From Phycisphaeraceae bacterium (lineage in GTDB: Bacteria > Planctomycetota > Phycisphaerae > Phycisphaerales > UBA1924), in NCBI GenBank assembly GCA_019636795.1, contig JAHBWW010000005.1:124001-188000 (forward strand): a DNA stretch of 64,000 bases, given 5' to 3'. Position 1 is the first letter of the stretch, and each line of letters begins with the position of its first letter. Under the pieces are notes generated by a model. That model had not been told where the DNA came from, did no database searches, and saw nothing but the letters and a program-made list of their open reading frames with translations. Shown piece after piece: positions 44,313-52,005 of this stretch. A program made the translations under genes and the position numbers.

Positions 44313-44582
44313 ATGGATCGCATCGGCGTGACGTATTCGGGGCTCGTTCAGGGGGTTGGATTTCGCGCAACCGTGCGATCTCTGGCCCGGCCGTTTCAGG
44401 TCAGTGGGTGGGTGCGCAACGAACCTGACGGGACAGTGCGTCTTGAGGTTCAGGGAGTGGCCGAGGAGGTCGAGCGGTTCCTGGCTTCGGTGGTGCAGGA
44501 GCGGGGGAGTTTTATCACCCGAGCGCGTCGTGAGGCTCTCCCGATTGTCGAGGATGAGTCCGGGTTTGTGATCGCGTACTGA
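44313..44582 (+). CDS. acyP: Acylphosphatase
   Basis: Acylphosphatase hydrolyses carboxyl-phosphate bonds. The 89-residue protein has the family signature: YSGLVQGVGFRATVRSLAR with the catalytic Arg (usual GxVQGVGFR), and VSGWVRNEPDGTVRLEVQGV with the catalytic Asn (usual GWVRN-DG-V). The ATG at 44313 gives the normal start and size; GGAGAG lies about 10 nt upstream. The HAD gene begins 38 bp later, and the pair may be one operon. Confidence 0.95.
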   Translation: MDRIGVTYSGLVQGVGFRATVRSLARPFQVSGWVRNEPDGTVRLEVQGVAEEVERFLASVVQERGSFITRARREALPIVEDESGFVIAY

Positions 44583-44619
44583 CAGCAGGACGCTGGTTTT
44601 CCCAAAGGAAGTCGTTCGC

Positions 44620-45312
44620 ATGCTGATTCTGTTTGACATTGACATGACTTTGCTGACCACCGATGGCGCGGGTATGGCGGCTCTGGGCGAGGCGGGGCGA
44701 GAACTCTTCGGCTCCGGTTTTGACGAAACGCGTACCGACTACGGCGGGCGGCTCGACCCGGTCATCATCACGAACCTGCTGATCGCAAACGGTCAGGATG
44801 TGACTCTTGCCAACTGCACTGCCATGCGGGCAGGGTATCGCAAGCACCTTGAAAAACAGTTGGCCTCGCGCACGCCTCGCGCGTTGCCGGGCGTTTACAC
44901 TCTGGTGGGAAGACTCAGCGAGCGATCGGATCTGACGCTTGGGCTGCTGACAGGAAATTTTCAGGAGACGGGGCTGATGAAACTGGCCTCGTCGGGCCTG
45001 GATGCGGAGCCGTTTGTTCTCAATGTCTGGGGCGACGAATCACCGCACACCCCACCACAGCGCGAGCACCTGCCCGCGGTAGCAATCGAACGGTACCGCG
45101 CGTGGCGTGATGCGGACTTGCAACCAGAGCGGGTGGTCATCATTGGCGATACGGTCCACGATGTGTCGTGTGCGATTGCCAACGGGTGCCGTGTGCTCGG
45201 CGTCGCAACGGGGCACGCAACAGCCGATCAGCTCAGTGCGGCCGGCGCGCACAAAGTCTTGCCCGATCTATCCAACACGATGGAGGTTCTCGCATGGCTG
45301 AAACTGAACTGA
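44620..45312 (+). CDS. HAD-superfamily hydrolase (phosphoglycolate phosphatase-like)
   Basis: A 230-residue HAD phosphatase. Motif I is ILFDIDMTLLTTDGAG with the nucleophile Asp (DxD), motif II is LGLLTGNFQETG, and motifs III/IV are PERVVIIGDTVHDVSCAIAN. The cap lies between residues about 20 and 85. Its size and motif order fit small phosphatases like phosphoglycolate phosphatase, but the substrate cannot be told. Its 3' end overlaps the DUF418 gene by 19 nt (start at 45294), so the two are coupled. It follows acyP. Confidence 0.85.
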   Translation: MLILFDIDMTLLTTDGAGMAALGEAGRELFGSGFDETRTDYGGRLDPVIITNLLIANGQDVTLANCTAMRAGYRKHLEKQLASRTPRALPGVYTLVGRLSERSDLTLGLLTGNFQETGLMKLASSGLDAEPFVLNVWGDESPHTPPQREHLPAVAIERYRAWRDADLQPERVVIIGDTVHDVSCAIANGCRVLGVATGHATADQLSAAGAHKVLPDLSNTMEVLAWLKLN

Positions 45313-46568
45313 TCACATCTGCGCCGGTGCAAGAAGGCAAACGCATCGAGACGCTGGATGTGATTCGTGGCTTTGCGATGCTGGGAATTCTTGTGCCGAA
45401 CATCGTGGCGTTTTCTTGGCCTCAGATGGCCATGTCCGAGACGAAAGTGTTCGGGATGACGCTCGACCTGCTCGGTACCGGCCCGGCCAACGACAGTGCC
45501 AACGCGCTCGGGCACTTCGTGACGCAGTCTTTCTTTCATGGGAAGATGATGTTCCTGTTCGCCCTGCTCTTTGGAGCGGGGGTCGTGATGTACTCGCGCA
45601 AGTTCGATAATCCCGATCGGCTGGTTCCGTTGCGTGTCGGCGCGGGGCTCTGGTATCGGCGCATGGCCTGGTTGCTGGCGATCGGCCTGACGCACGCAGT
45701 CTTCCTGTGGTTTGGCGATATTCTCGTGTGGTACGCAGCAAGCGGGCTGGGGCTGGTCTGGTGGCTGCGCCGCCTCAAGCCGATGACCCAGATTCTCATT
45801 GCGGTGCCTTGCTATCTGTTCGGAACCGCGATTCTGCTCGGGGTTACGGCGATTGGAGCACACGTTCACTCCAGCGGCAGTTTCGACCTTTTCAGCACTA
45901 TTCCCTCCGAAGTTCAGGCCTATACAGGTTCGTATCTTGAAGCGCTTGTCGCACGCCTGTGGACTTTGGTTCAGTTGTACGTCTTCTCGGGGCCGCTCTT
46001 TTCTGTGTCCATTACGGGAATCATGCTTGCCGGTATTGCGCTCACGCGGCTTGGCGTACTCACAGGAGAACGATCCAACCGCTTCTATGCAGCCCTTGCT
46101 TTCGGTGGTCTTGTGCTCGGCTTGGGACTCACGGGCCTGGTTATCTCGGGTTTCAATGCAGCCAACATCGATTTCGCGGGTATGTACTTCAGCGTGATTG
46201 GCCAGTTGGTGGGCATTCCGACATCACTCGGGTACGCAGCCGTACTGATCCTGCTGGTCAGGAACAATCTCCTCGGATTTCTGACCAAGGCCCTGGCGGC
46301 GGTCGGACGCATGGCTCTGTCCAACTACCTCATGCAAACGCTCATCTGCACGACGTTGTTTTATGGATACGGGTTTGGGCTGTTTGCCAGGATTCAGTAT
46401 CCGCACCTTTGGCTGGTCGTGGCGGGTGTCTGGGCAGTAAACATCACGTTCAGCGTGCTCTGGCTGCGAGTGTTTCAGTTTGGCCCCCTTGAGTGGGTGT
46501 GGAGATCTCTGACATACTGGAAGGTGATCCCGCTTCGCAGAACCCGTTCAGGGCTGCACGCTGGCTAG
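45294..46568 (+). CDS. DUF418 membrane protein
   Basis: A 424-residue polytopic membrane protein of the DUF418 (YeiB-like) family, function unknown. The start has the family motif RIETLDVIRGFAMLGILVPN. About nine or ten helices follow, and the C-terminal third has GRMALSNYLMQTLICTTLFY and LWLRVFQFGPLEWVWRSLTY, which close nearly all DUF418 proteins. The ATG at 45294 has GGAGG about 8 nt upstream (TGGAGGTTCTCGCATG) and lies inside the HAD gene. An earlier in-frame start is rejected because it would run deep into the HAD gene. Confidence 0.88.
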   Translation: MAETELITSAPVQEGKRIETLDVIRGFAMLGILVPNIVAFSWPQMAMSETKVFGMTLDLLGTGPANDSANALGHFVTQSFFHGKMMFLFALLFGAGVVMYSRKFDNPDRLVPLRVGAGLWYRRMAWLLAIGLTHAVFLWFGDILVWYAASGLGLVWWLRRLKPMTQILIAVPCYLFGTAILLGVTAIGAHVHSSGSFDLFSTIPSEVQAYTGSYLEALVARLWTLVQLYVFSGPLFSVSITGIMLAGIALTRLGVLTGERSNRFYAALAFGGLVLGLGLTGLVISGFNAANIDFAGMYFSVIGQLVGIPTSLGYAAVLILLVRNNLLGFLTKALAAVGRMALSNYLMQTLICTTLFYGYGFGLFARIQYPHLWLVVAGVWAVNITFSVLWLRVFQFGPLEWVWRSLTYWKVIPLRRTRSGLHAG

Positions 46569-46596
46569 ACTGCCCTGCATCAGGAGGCGGTCAGGA

Positions 46597-47334
46597 ATGC
46601 CGGACAGTTATCGTGCGCTTTGCTCGGACTTCTACATCAACCAGAAGGTGAGCGTCAAACTCGATCTGCCCAGCTCGCGCGAGACGGTGCTTGATCTCTT
46701 CGAGCGCGTTCGGCGCGAGTATCCGGCCATGCAGTCGTTTCGGCGCTACGAAGATGAACTCGCCCTCGAGTCGATCCCCAGCCACGGGCCCAGCCGATGG
46801 CTTGCGATCAAGCCCGCAAACATCCGCTCGGGGGTCGTCAATCCGGATTCATTCGAGGATGCCTATGGCCTGCACCGGTGCGTGCTCGAAGTCGCACCCT
46901 ACTTCCTCAGCATCAGCGCACTGGATATCGAGTTCGTCGAACTCCTCTTCGGGTTTGACATGGTGACAACCGGAAACCACGATGCGATCGTTGCGGCGGC
47001 TCTGCTCGGCGATTCGCCGCTGGCGTCGCTGATGGATGTGGAGGGTGCGACGGCGATCGACTGTCAACCGCTCTACGGGATGAAACTCGGGCACGATGCC
47101 ACGGGAATCGAGGCTCATTTCGAGGTCAAGACCCGGCGCGGCACAGATCGTGTGCGGTCCGATCCGATCAGTATCTACCTGACCATGAGGCAGTACGACC
47201 CCGGCGTCGAAGTCGAGCATCTGCCTGGCATGCTCGATCGGCTGGCCGAGCGAGGCGAACACTTGGTCAATACGAAACTGGTGCCGGCGCTCCTGGCACC
47301 GATCCGGGCAGCGATCGCGTCGAGTGGAGGGTGA
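46597..47334 (+). CDS. Conserved-looking protein of unknown function
   Basis: A 245-residue soluble protein with no family I recognise. The sequence is well balanced and codon use is like its neighbours, so it is a real gene. Segments worth noting: FYINQKVSVKLDLPSSRETV near the start, LAIKPANIRSGVVNPDSFED, LDIEFVELLFGFDMVTTGNH in the middle, IDCQPLYGMKLGHDATGIEA, and YDPGVEVEHLPGMLDRLAER near the end. No signal, membrane segment or catalytic motif is visible. GGAGG lies upstream of the ATG at 46597. A small membrane protein follows after 3 nt. Confidence 0.7.
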   Translation: MPDSYRALCSDFYINQKVSVKLDLPSSRETVLDLFERVRREYPAMQSFRRYEDELALESIPSHGPSRWLAIKPANIRSGVVNPDSFEDAYGLHRCVLEVAPYFLSISALDIEFVELLFGFDMVTTGNHDAIVAAALLGDSPLASLMDVEGATAIDCQPLYGMKLGHDATGIEAHFEVKTRRGTDRVRSDPISIYLTMRQYDPGVEVEHLPGMLDRLAERGEHLVNTKLVPALLAPIRAAIASSGG

Positions 47335-47337
47335 GTC

Positions 47338-47727
47338 GTGAATGTGGTGTTGGCACAACGCGGCTCGAGCCAGGATGTGATGAACGTACTCATCCTTCTG
47401 GCGGTGCTGATCGGACTTGTGCTGCTCGCGGGCGTTGTGATGCTTGTGGTGCGCAAGCGGATGATCAGGAACGACCAGGCGCTCGCGGGATCAGTGTTCG
47501 ATGACCTCAAACGCATGCGCGACGAGGCCCAGATCAGCCAGCACGAGTACGATTATTTGCGCAAAGCGATTGCGGCCAAGGCAGCGGGCCGAGAGCCTCC
47601 GCCTCGCCCGGCGGACTTTGGACCCTTGCCCGGAGAACTGCGGGCAAGGCCAGGGTTTGACCTGACGGGTGAACCACTCCCGCCAGAAGTGCTCCGGGCG
47701 CTCGCAGAACGGAAAAAGGCGGAATAG
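47338..47727 (+). CDS. Small membrane protein with SHOCT-like tail
   Basis: A 129-residue protein with one hydrophobic span (VLILLAVLIGLVLLAGVVML, about residues 17-36) followed by a basic stretch and a helical segment VFDDLKRMRDEAQISQHEYD, which is like short C-terminal (SHOCT) motifs with the L..L...G.ISeeEf pattern. The end is Pro-rich. The function is unknown. The GTG at 47338 comes 3 nt after the previous stop, with GGAGGG a few bases upstream, so the two genes are likely co-translated. clpX follows after 129 bp. Confidence 0.7.
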   Translation: MNVVLAQRGSSQDVMNVLILLAVLIGLVLLAGVVMLVVRKRMIRNDQALAGSVFDDLKRMRDEAQISQHEYDYLRKAIAAKAAGREPPPRPADFGPLPGELRARPGFDLTGEPLPPEVLRALAERKKAE

Positions 47728-47856
47728 ACGTTTTTATCGGTCCGAAGCGAGGAACTTTGCACGCGGACTGAATGTGATTTGAGAAACCTACAGTGAAAGT
47801 CGATATTGACCAGTCGCCCTCTCATGCCGAGAGGGTTGCGTGAGATTGAGGGATTC

Positions 47857-49260
47857 ATGGCAGACAAACCAAACACTCCGAAGAACGTCCCGACTCCTGT
47901 CGCATCTCGCAGCCAAGGTTCGGGAGCTGGCGATGGCTCTTCCGGCTCTTCGGGCGGCGGCGGCGGCACGTCAGGATCGGGTGGCGGCGGGTTTAAGGGG
48001 CGGCGCGTCACGACGTGCTCGTTCTGCGGCAAGACCAGCCGCGAGGTCGGGCCGATGGTCGAAGGCCCCAACGAGGTCTACATCTGCTCCGACTGCGTGA
48101 ACCTGTGCCAGAACATTTTCAAGCAGGAGCGTCGCCGAGTCAGCTCGGCTTCGGGCGCGCTGAGCGACATCCCAGCGCCGCGCGAGATCAAGGAGTTTCT
48201 CGATCAGTACGTGATCGGGCAGCATCAGGCCAAGCGATCGCTTTCGGTGGCTGTGCACACGCACTACAAGCGTTTGTTGCATTCTGAGAGCGACCAGTCG
48301 CGCGATATCGAACTCGACAAGTCGAATATTCTGCTGATCGGTCCGACGGGTAGCGGCAAGACGCTGCTTGCCAAGACGCTGGCGCGGATGCTCAAGGTGC
48401 CGTTCGCTATTGGCGATGCCACAACGCTCACTGAGGCCGGGTATGTCGGCGAGGATGTGGAGAACCTGCTGCTCAAGTTGCTGCAGGCTGCGGACTTTGA
48501 TCTCGAATCAGCGCAGCGCGGCATCATCTACATCGACGAAGTGGACAAAATCGGCAAGACAAGCAACAACGTCTCGATCACGCGCGATGTTTCGGGCGAA
48601 GGTGTGCAGCAGAGTCTGCTCAAGATGCTCGAAGGGACAGTGTCCAATGTTCCGCCGCAGGGGGGTCGCAAGCATCCCGAGCAGCAGTACATTCAGTTCG
48701 ACACCAAGCATGTGCTGTTCATCTGTGGCGGCACATTCGTAGGGATCGAGGATGTGATTCGTCGCCGGGTCGGAAAGAGCCGCATCGGCTTTGCCTCGGC
48801 CATGGCGGGCGAGCAGGCCGAGCGCGACAAGTTGAAGGAACGCGAGATTCTGCTCGCACAGGTGACCAACGAGGACGTGGTGAGTTACGGCATGATTCCG
48901 GAGCTCATCGGGCGTCTGCCGGTCATCACGCCGCTGATGCCCCTGGGTATCGATGCGCTGATCCAGATCCTCACCGAGCCGAAAAACGCTCTGGTGCGGC
49001 AGTATCAGCACCTGTTCACGCTCGAAGGCGCACAGCTGACATTCACGGATGACGCGCTGGTCACACTTGCCAAGCGTGCTTCGAAGCGTGCGACCGGAGC
49101 CCGGGCGTTGCGGGCCGTCATGGAAGAGCTCATGCTCAACCTGATGTACGAGTTGCCGGACCAGAAGAACGATGGCGTGGAGTACGTTATCGATTCGGCC
49201 GCCATCGAGAACCCTCGCACGCTCAAGGAACTTCGGGCTCCACGCACCAAAAGCGCGTAA
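47857..49260 (+). CDS. clpX: ATP-dependent Clp protease ATP-binding subunit ClpX
   Basis: ClpX unfolds proteins and feeds them to ClpP. The 467-residue AAA+ protein has an N-terminal zinc-binding domain with Cys54, Cys57, Cys77 and Cys80 ([12 protein letters not shown], then VYICSDC). Before it comes an unusual Ser/Gly-rich stretch at about 21-46 ([15 protein letters not shown]). The core has [18 protein letters not shown] (Walker A), [12 protein letters not shown] (Walker B), the sensor [12 protein letters not shown], and [18 protein letters not shown] near the end. The ATG at 47857 has GAGGG upstream. clpP is not next to it and tig lies 10 kb away, unlike the common tig-clpP-clpX order. Confidence 0.96.
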   Translation: MADKPNTPKNVPTPVASRSQGSGAGDGSSGSSGGGGGTSGSGGGGFKGRRVTTCSFCGKTSREVGPMVEGPNEVYICSDCVNLCQNIFKQERRRVSSASGALSDIPAPREIKEFLDQYVIGQHQAKRSLSVAVHTHYKRLLHSESDQSRDIELDKSNILLIGPTGSGKTLLAKTLARMLKVPFAIGDATTLTEAGYVGEDVENLLLKLLQAADFDLESAQRGIIYIDEVDKIGKTSNNVSITRDVSGEGVQQSLLKMLEGTVSNVPPQGGRKHPEQQYIQFDTKHVLFICGGTFVGIEDVIRRRVGKSRIGFASAMAGEQAERDKLKEREILLAQVTNEDVVSYGMIPELIGRLPVITPLMPLGIDALIQILTEPKNALVRQYQHLFTLEGAQLTFTDDALVTLAKRASKRATGARALRAVMEELMLNLMYELPDQKNDGVEYVIDSAAIENPRTLKELRAPRTKSA

Positions 49261-49333
49261 TTTGACCCGCTGACGGAAGCTCTGGGGTTGTCATGTGCCG
49301 GGCGGCAGAACGTGCGCGTACGCTTGTGCACTG

Positions 49334-49780
49334 ATGATGTTGGTGCGCGTTGTTGTGTGTGTCCTGGGTGTGTGTGCTGTGCTCGTTGCGCCAGGGGGGT
49401 GTGAACGCTCGAAGCCGGTGCCCGTCGAACGCAATAAGGCCGAGGCCGCGGTGCGCGGGCATCGCCTGTTTATTCAGATTTGCGCTCAGTGCCACGGCAT
49501 GAACGGCGAAGGGGTCGATTTCATGGGGGCGCGCCTGATCGCCAGCGACTGGGTTGCGGAGCGATCGAATCGGGAGTTGGTGGCATTTCTCAAAGAGGGT
49601 CGCCCTGCTCAGGCCGATCGGCCCGCCATGCCCCCGAAAGGTGGGAGGCTTGATCTGACCGATCGCCATTTGTACGACATCGTCGCTTTCATGCGCACGC
49701 TTGGGGCGGATGGTGCAGCGTCGGTGGATGACACCAGCGAGGGAAGCATGTCGGACCAGCCGCTACCCTCTGAGCCGTGA
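49334..49780 (+). CDS. Exported class I cytochrome c
   Basis: A 148-residue protein. The N-terminus is a hydrophobic signal (VVVCVLGVCAVLVAP) before GGC (Cys23), which could be a weak lipobox or just a cleavage site. One haem-binding motif is present, FIQICAQCHGMNGEG (CxxCH), and a likely distal ligand Met in PAMPPKGGRLDL, as in class I cytochromes c. It would carry electrons on the outer side of the inner membrane. Start ATG at 49334; GTG at 49295 is an upstream alternative. Its stop overlaps the rsmH start (GTGA), an unusual partnership. Ends acidic and Ser-rich. Confidence 0.82.
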   Translation: MMLVRVVVCVLGVCAVLVAPGGCERSKPVPVERNKAEAAVRGHRLFIQICAQCHGMNGEGVDFMGARLIASDWVAERSNRELVAFLKEGRPAQADRPAMPPKGGRLDLTDRHLYDIVAFMRTLGADGAASVDDTSEGSMSDQPLPSEP

Positions 49781-50742
49781 GCGAGTCACTGACCCATACG
49801 CCGGTCCTGCTAAGCGAGGTACTCGAAGTCCTTGACCCGCAGCCTGGCGAGACTCTGGTCGATTGCACAGCCGGGCTGGGGGGGCATGCGGCTGCGGTGG
49901 CGGCGCGGGTCGGGCCCAGCGGGCAGGTGGTGCTGCTTGATCTCGATCCGGGAAATCTGGCGCGGGCCGAGGCTGCGGTGCGGGCAGCGCTGACGCCAGC
50001 CGAGCCTTGGCGTGCCCGGGTGATAGCGATTCAGGCCAACTTTGCGAGCGTTGGGCGTGAATTGGTTGGGCGGGGCCTTCGTGCCGACATGCTGCTGGCG
50101 GACCTCGGGTTCGCTTCGACGCAGATGGACGATGCGGCGCGGGGATTTTCGTTTCGTCGGGCGGGGCCTCTGGACATGAGGCTTGACCCGGCGGGTCCGA
50201 TTCGGGCAGCGGAACTTGTGAATACTTTGCCGGAACGCGAACTGGCGGACCTGATTTATCGATTTGGGGAGGATCGGTTGAGTCGTCGCATAGCGAGGGC
50301 CATCGTCGAGGCGCGCGCACACAGCCCGATCGAAACCACTGACCGGCTTGCTGAGGTCGTGGCGAGGGCATACCCGGTTCAAGCCCGTCATGGGCCGATC
50401 CATCCTGCCACGCGGACCTTTCAGGCCTTGCGGATCGCGGTGAATGACGAACTGGGAAATCTGGAAGCCCTGCTTGCGGCGATCGCGCGAGAGGCGGGGC
50501 GGGCAGGCGCGCCGGGGCAGGGGTGGCTGAATTCTGGATCAAGGGTGGCCTTAATCTCGTTTCACAGCCTCGAAGATCGCCCGATCAAGATCGCACTGCG
50601 GGAAATTGCGGACAGGGGCTTCGGACAAATTCTCACGCGGCGTCCAATTTCTGCATCCGAGGACGAGGTTTCGCGCAACACACGCGCAAGATCTGCTAAA
50701 CTGAGATCACTCAAGTTGACGAAGAGTCTTCCGGATTCGTGA
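49777..50742 (+). CDS. rsmH: 16S rRNA m4C1402 N4-methyltransferase
   Basis: RsmH methylates N4 of C1402 of 16S rRNA. The 321-residue protein has HTPVLLSEVLEVLDPQPGET and LVDCTAGLGGHAAAVAARVG (SAM site), ADMLLADLGFASTQMDDAAR with FSFRRAGPLDMRLDP, ATRTFQALRIAVNDELGNLE and ALISFHSLEDRPIK, all family landmarks; the last Pro-Ile replaces the usual R-VK. The GTG start overlaps the cytochrome c stop. It opens a reduced cell-division block: a LysM protein, an FtsL-like protein and ftsI follow. mraZ and mur genes are absent. Confidence 0.94.
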   Translation: MSESLTHTPVLLSEVLEVLDPQPGETLVDCTAGLGGHAAAVAARVGPSGQVVLLDLDPGNLARAEAAVRAALTPAEPWRARVIAIQANFASVGRELVGRGLRADMLLADLGFASTQMDDAARGFSFRRAGPLDMRLDPAGPIRAAELVNTLPERELADLIYRFGEDRLSRRIARAIVEARAHSPIETTDRLAEVVARAYPVQARHGPIHPATRTFQALRIAVNDELGNLEALLAAIAREAGRAGAPGQGWLNSGSRVALISFHSLEDRPIKIALREIADRGFGQILTRRPISASEDEVSRNTRARSAKLRSLKLTKSLPDS

Positions 50743-50769
50743 TCATGTCGTGCTGCCCCCCGGTTCAGG

Positions 50770-51663
50770 ATGAACAACGGTGGCAGGTTATTCGTCCCTC
50801 AGGCGTCAAGGAAGCAAGGACGCTCCGCTGTGACCCGTGAACATAAACTCGCCATCATTGTTGGATTCTCCCTCGTTCTGGTGGTTGGAATCCTGATCAG
50901 CGACCATTTGTCGCCGGCATCGCTGGATGAACCGGTCGATTTTGTGGCGGTGCAGTTGCCGATTGGACGGCGCGAACTGCCGCCTGCGATCGTTCCGGGC
51001 GTGATGAGTCGTGGCGAGAGCACACCCACAAGTGGGGAGGTGGTTGAAGAACCAAAGCCCGAGATTGCGTTGGGAACGGACAGTCCTTTGCTTGTGCCGG
51101 TGGGACCGGCTCCTGATGAAGTGAGGATCGATCCGCTGGTGATCCGGTTGGGTGGGATCGGGAATGGGAATCAGGTACCGGTTATTCAGAAGCCGGAGCG
51201 TGGCAATGTGCAGGGCATCGCGACTGGGCCGAGTTATGCGCTGTACACGGTCAAGCCTCGGGACTCGCTTTCGGATATTGCGAGGCAGCATCTGGGGAGC
51301 GCGGCCAAGTGGCGCGAGATCGCGGCGGTGAATCCGGGCAAGGTTGGAAAGAACGGGGAGATCCGTTCGGGCGATGTGCTTCGCATACCGCTTGTCGCGG
51401 GGAGCGGGGCGAGGACGACTTCGACAACACCTGAGGTCAAGAAGCCTGAGGTGAAGGTGCCCGAGCAGAAACCGGCAGCGTCCAAGGCTGTGGAAACAAC
51501 GCGGACATATGTGGTTCAGCCGAATGATTCGCTGTCTCAGATTGCGCAGAAGACGCTGGGCTCATCGAAGCGGGTGAACGAGATTCTGGCGCTCAACAAG
51601 GACAAGATCGACGATCCGAACGAGATCTATGTGGGATTGTCGCTGCGACTGCCGGCCCGGTGA
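50770..51663 (+). CDS. Membrane-anchored protein with two LysM domains
   Basis: A 297-residue protein with one N-terminal membrane span (KLAIIVGFSLVLVVGILISD, about residues 26-45) and no cleavage site, so a bitopic anchor. Two LysM domains, which bind peptidoglycan, follow a linker: residues about 157-208 (LYTVKPRDSLSDIARQHLGS, then GEIRSGDVLRIP) and 245-297 (TYVVQPNDSLSQIAQKTLGS, then YVGLSLRLPAR). A Pro/Lys-rich linker separates them. It lies between rsmH and the ftsL-like gene, so a role in septal wall synthesis is a fair inference. The spacing to rsmH is 27 bp. Confidence 0.85.
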   Translation: MNNGGRLFVPQASRKQGRSAVTREHKLAIIVGFSLVLVVGILISDHLSPASLDEPVDFVAVQLPIGRRELPPAIVPGVMSRGESTPTSGEVVEEPKPEIALGTDSPLLVPVGPAPDEVRIDPLVIRLGGIGNGNQVPVIQKPERGNVQGIATGPSYALYTVKPRDSLSDIARQHLGSAAKWREIAAVNPGKVGKNGEIRSGDVLRIPLVAGSGARTTSTTPEVKKPEVKVPEQKPAASKAVETTRTYVVQPNDSLSQIAQKTLGSSKRVNEILALNKDKIDDPNEIYVGLSLRLPAR

Positions 51664-51664
51664 C

Positions 51665-51669
51665 GGAGG
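51665..51669 (+). promoter_or_regulatory. Shine-Dalgarno deciding the start of the FtsL-like gene
   Basis: GGAGG lies 9 nt before the GTG at 51679. The in-frame TTG at 51670 touches it, so it is too close to be the start. Confidence 0.65.
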
Positions 51670-51678
51670 TTGACGGGT

Positions 51679-52005
51679 GTGTTCGCGAAACTGGCGTTGA
51701 TCATTGTGGTGGTGGGGCTGACGGGGTGCGCGATGCTCGCGATGCGGCAGGCGCGGCTTCAGGCGGCGCACGAACTGGCGGAAGCGCAGTTGCGAATCGG
51801 TCAGCACGATGACCGGTTGCTGGTGCTGTACGCGGAAATTGCAAATTTGATATCGCCGGACCAGGTGGTGGCGCAGGTGCAACAGCATGGGCTGGTGCTC
51901 GAGCCGGCGGTCGATGTCGGGTGGGATCCATTGATCGATGACGGGCCTCTGGAGATGAGTCCGACGTGGTCGGTGCGCAACGAAGATCGGGGTCGCGAGC
52001 CGTGA
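51679..52005 (+). CDS. FtsL-like cell-division protein
   Basis: A 108-residue protein in the ftsL position, between rsmH and ftsI. It has one N-terminal hydrophobic segment (LALIIVVVGLTGCAML), then a coiled segment (ARLQAAHELAEAQLRIGQHD and RLLVLYAEIANLISPDQVV) that fits the FtsL pattern of L-LYAEIANLxSP-xV, followed by a short acidic C-terminus. FtsL, with FtsB, tunes FtsI/FtsW. Oddly, GLTGC within the hydrophobic part resembles a lipobox, so lipidation at Cys17 is possible. The GTG at 51679 has GGAGG 9 nt upstream. Its stop overlaps the ftsI start (GTGA). Confidence 0.6.
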   Translation: MFAKLALIIVVVGLTGCAMLAMRQARLQAAHELAEAQLRIGQHDDRLLVLYAEIANLISPDQVVAQVQQHGLVLEPAVDVGWDPLIDDGPLEMSPTWSVRNEDRGREP

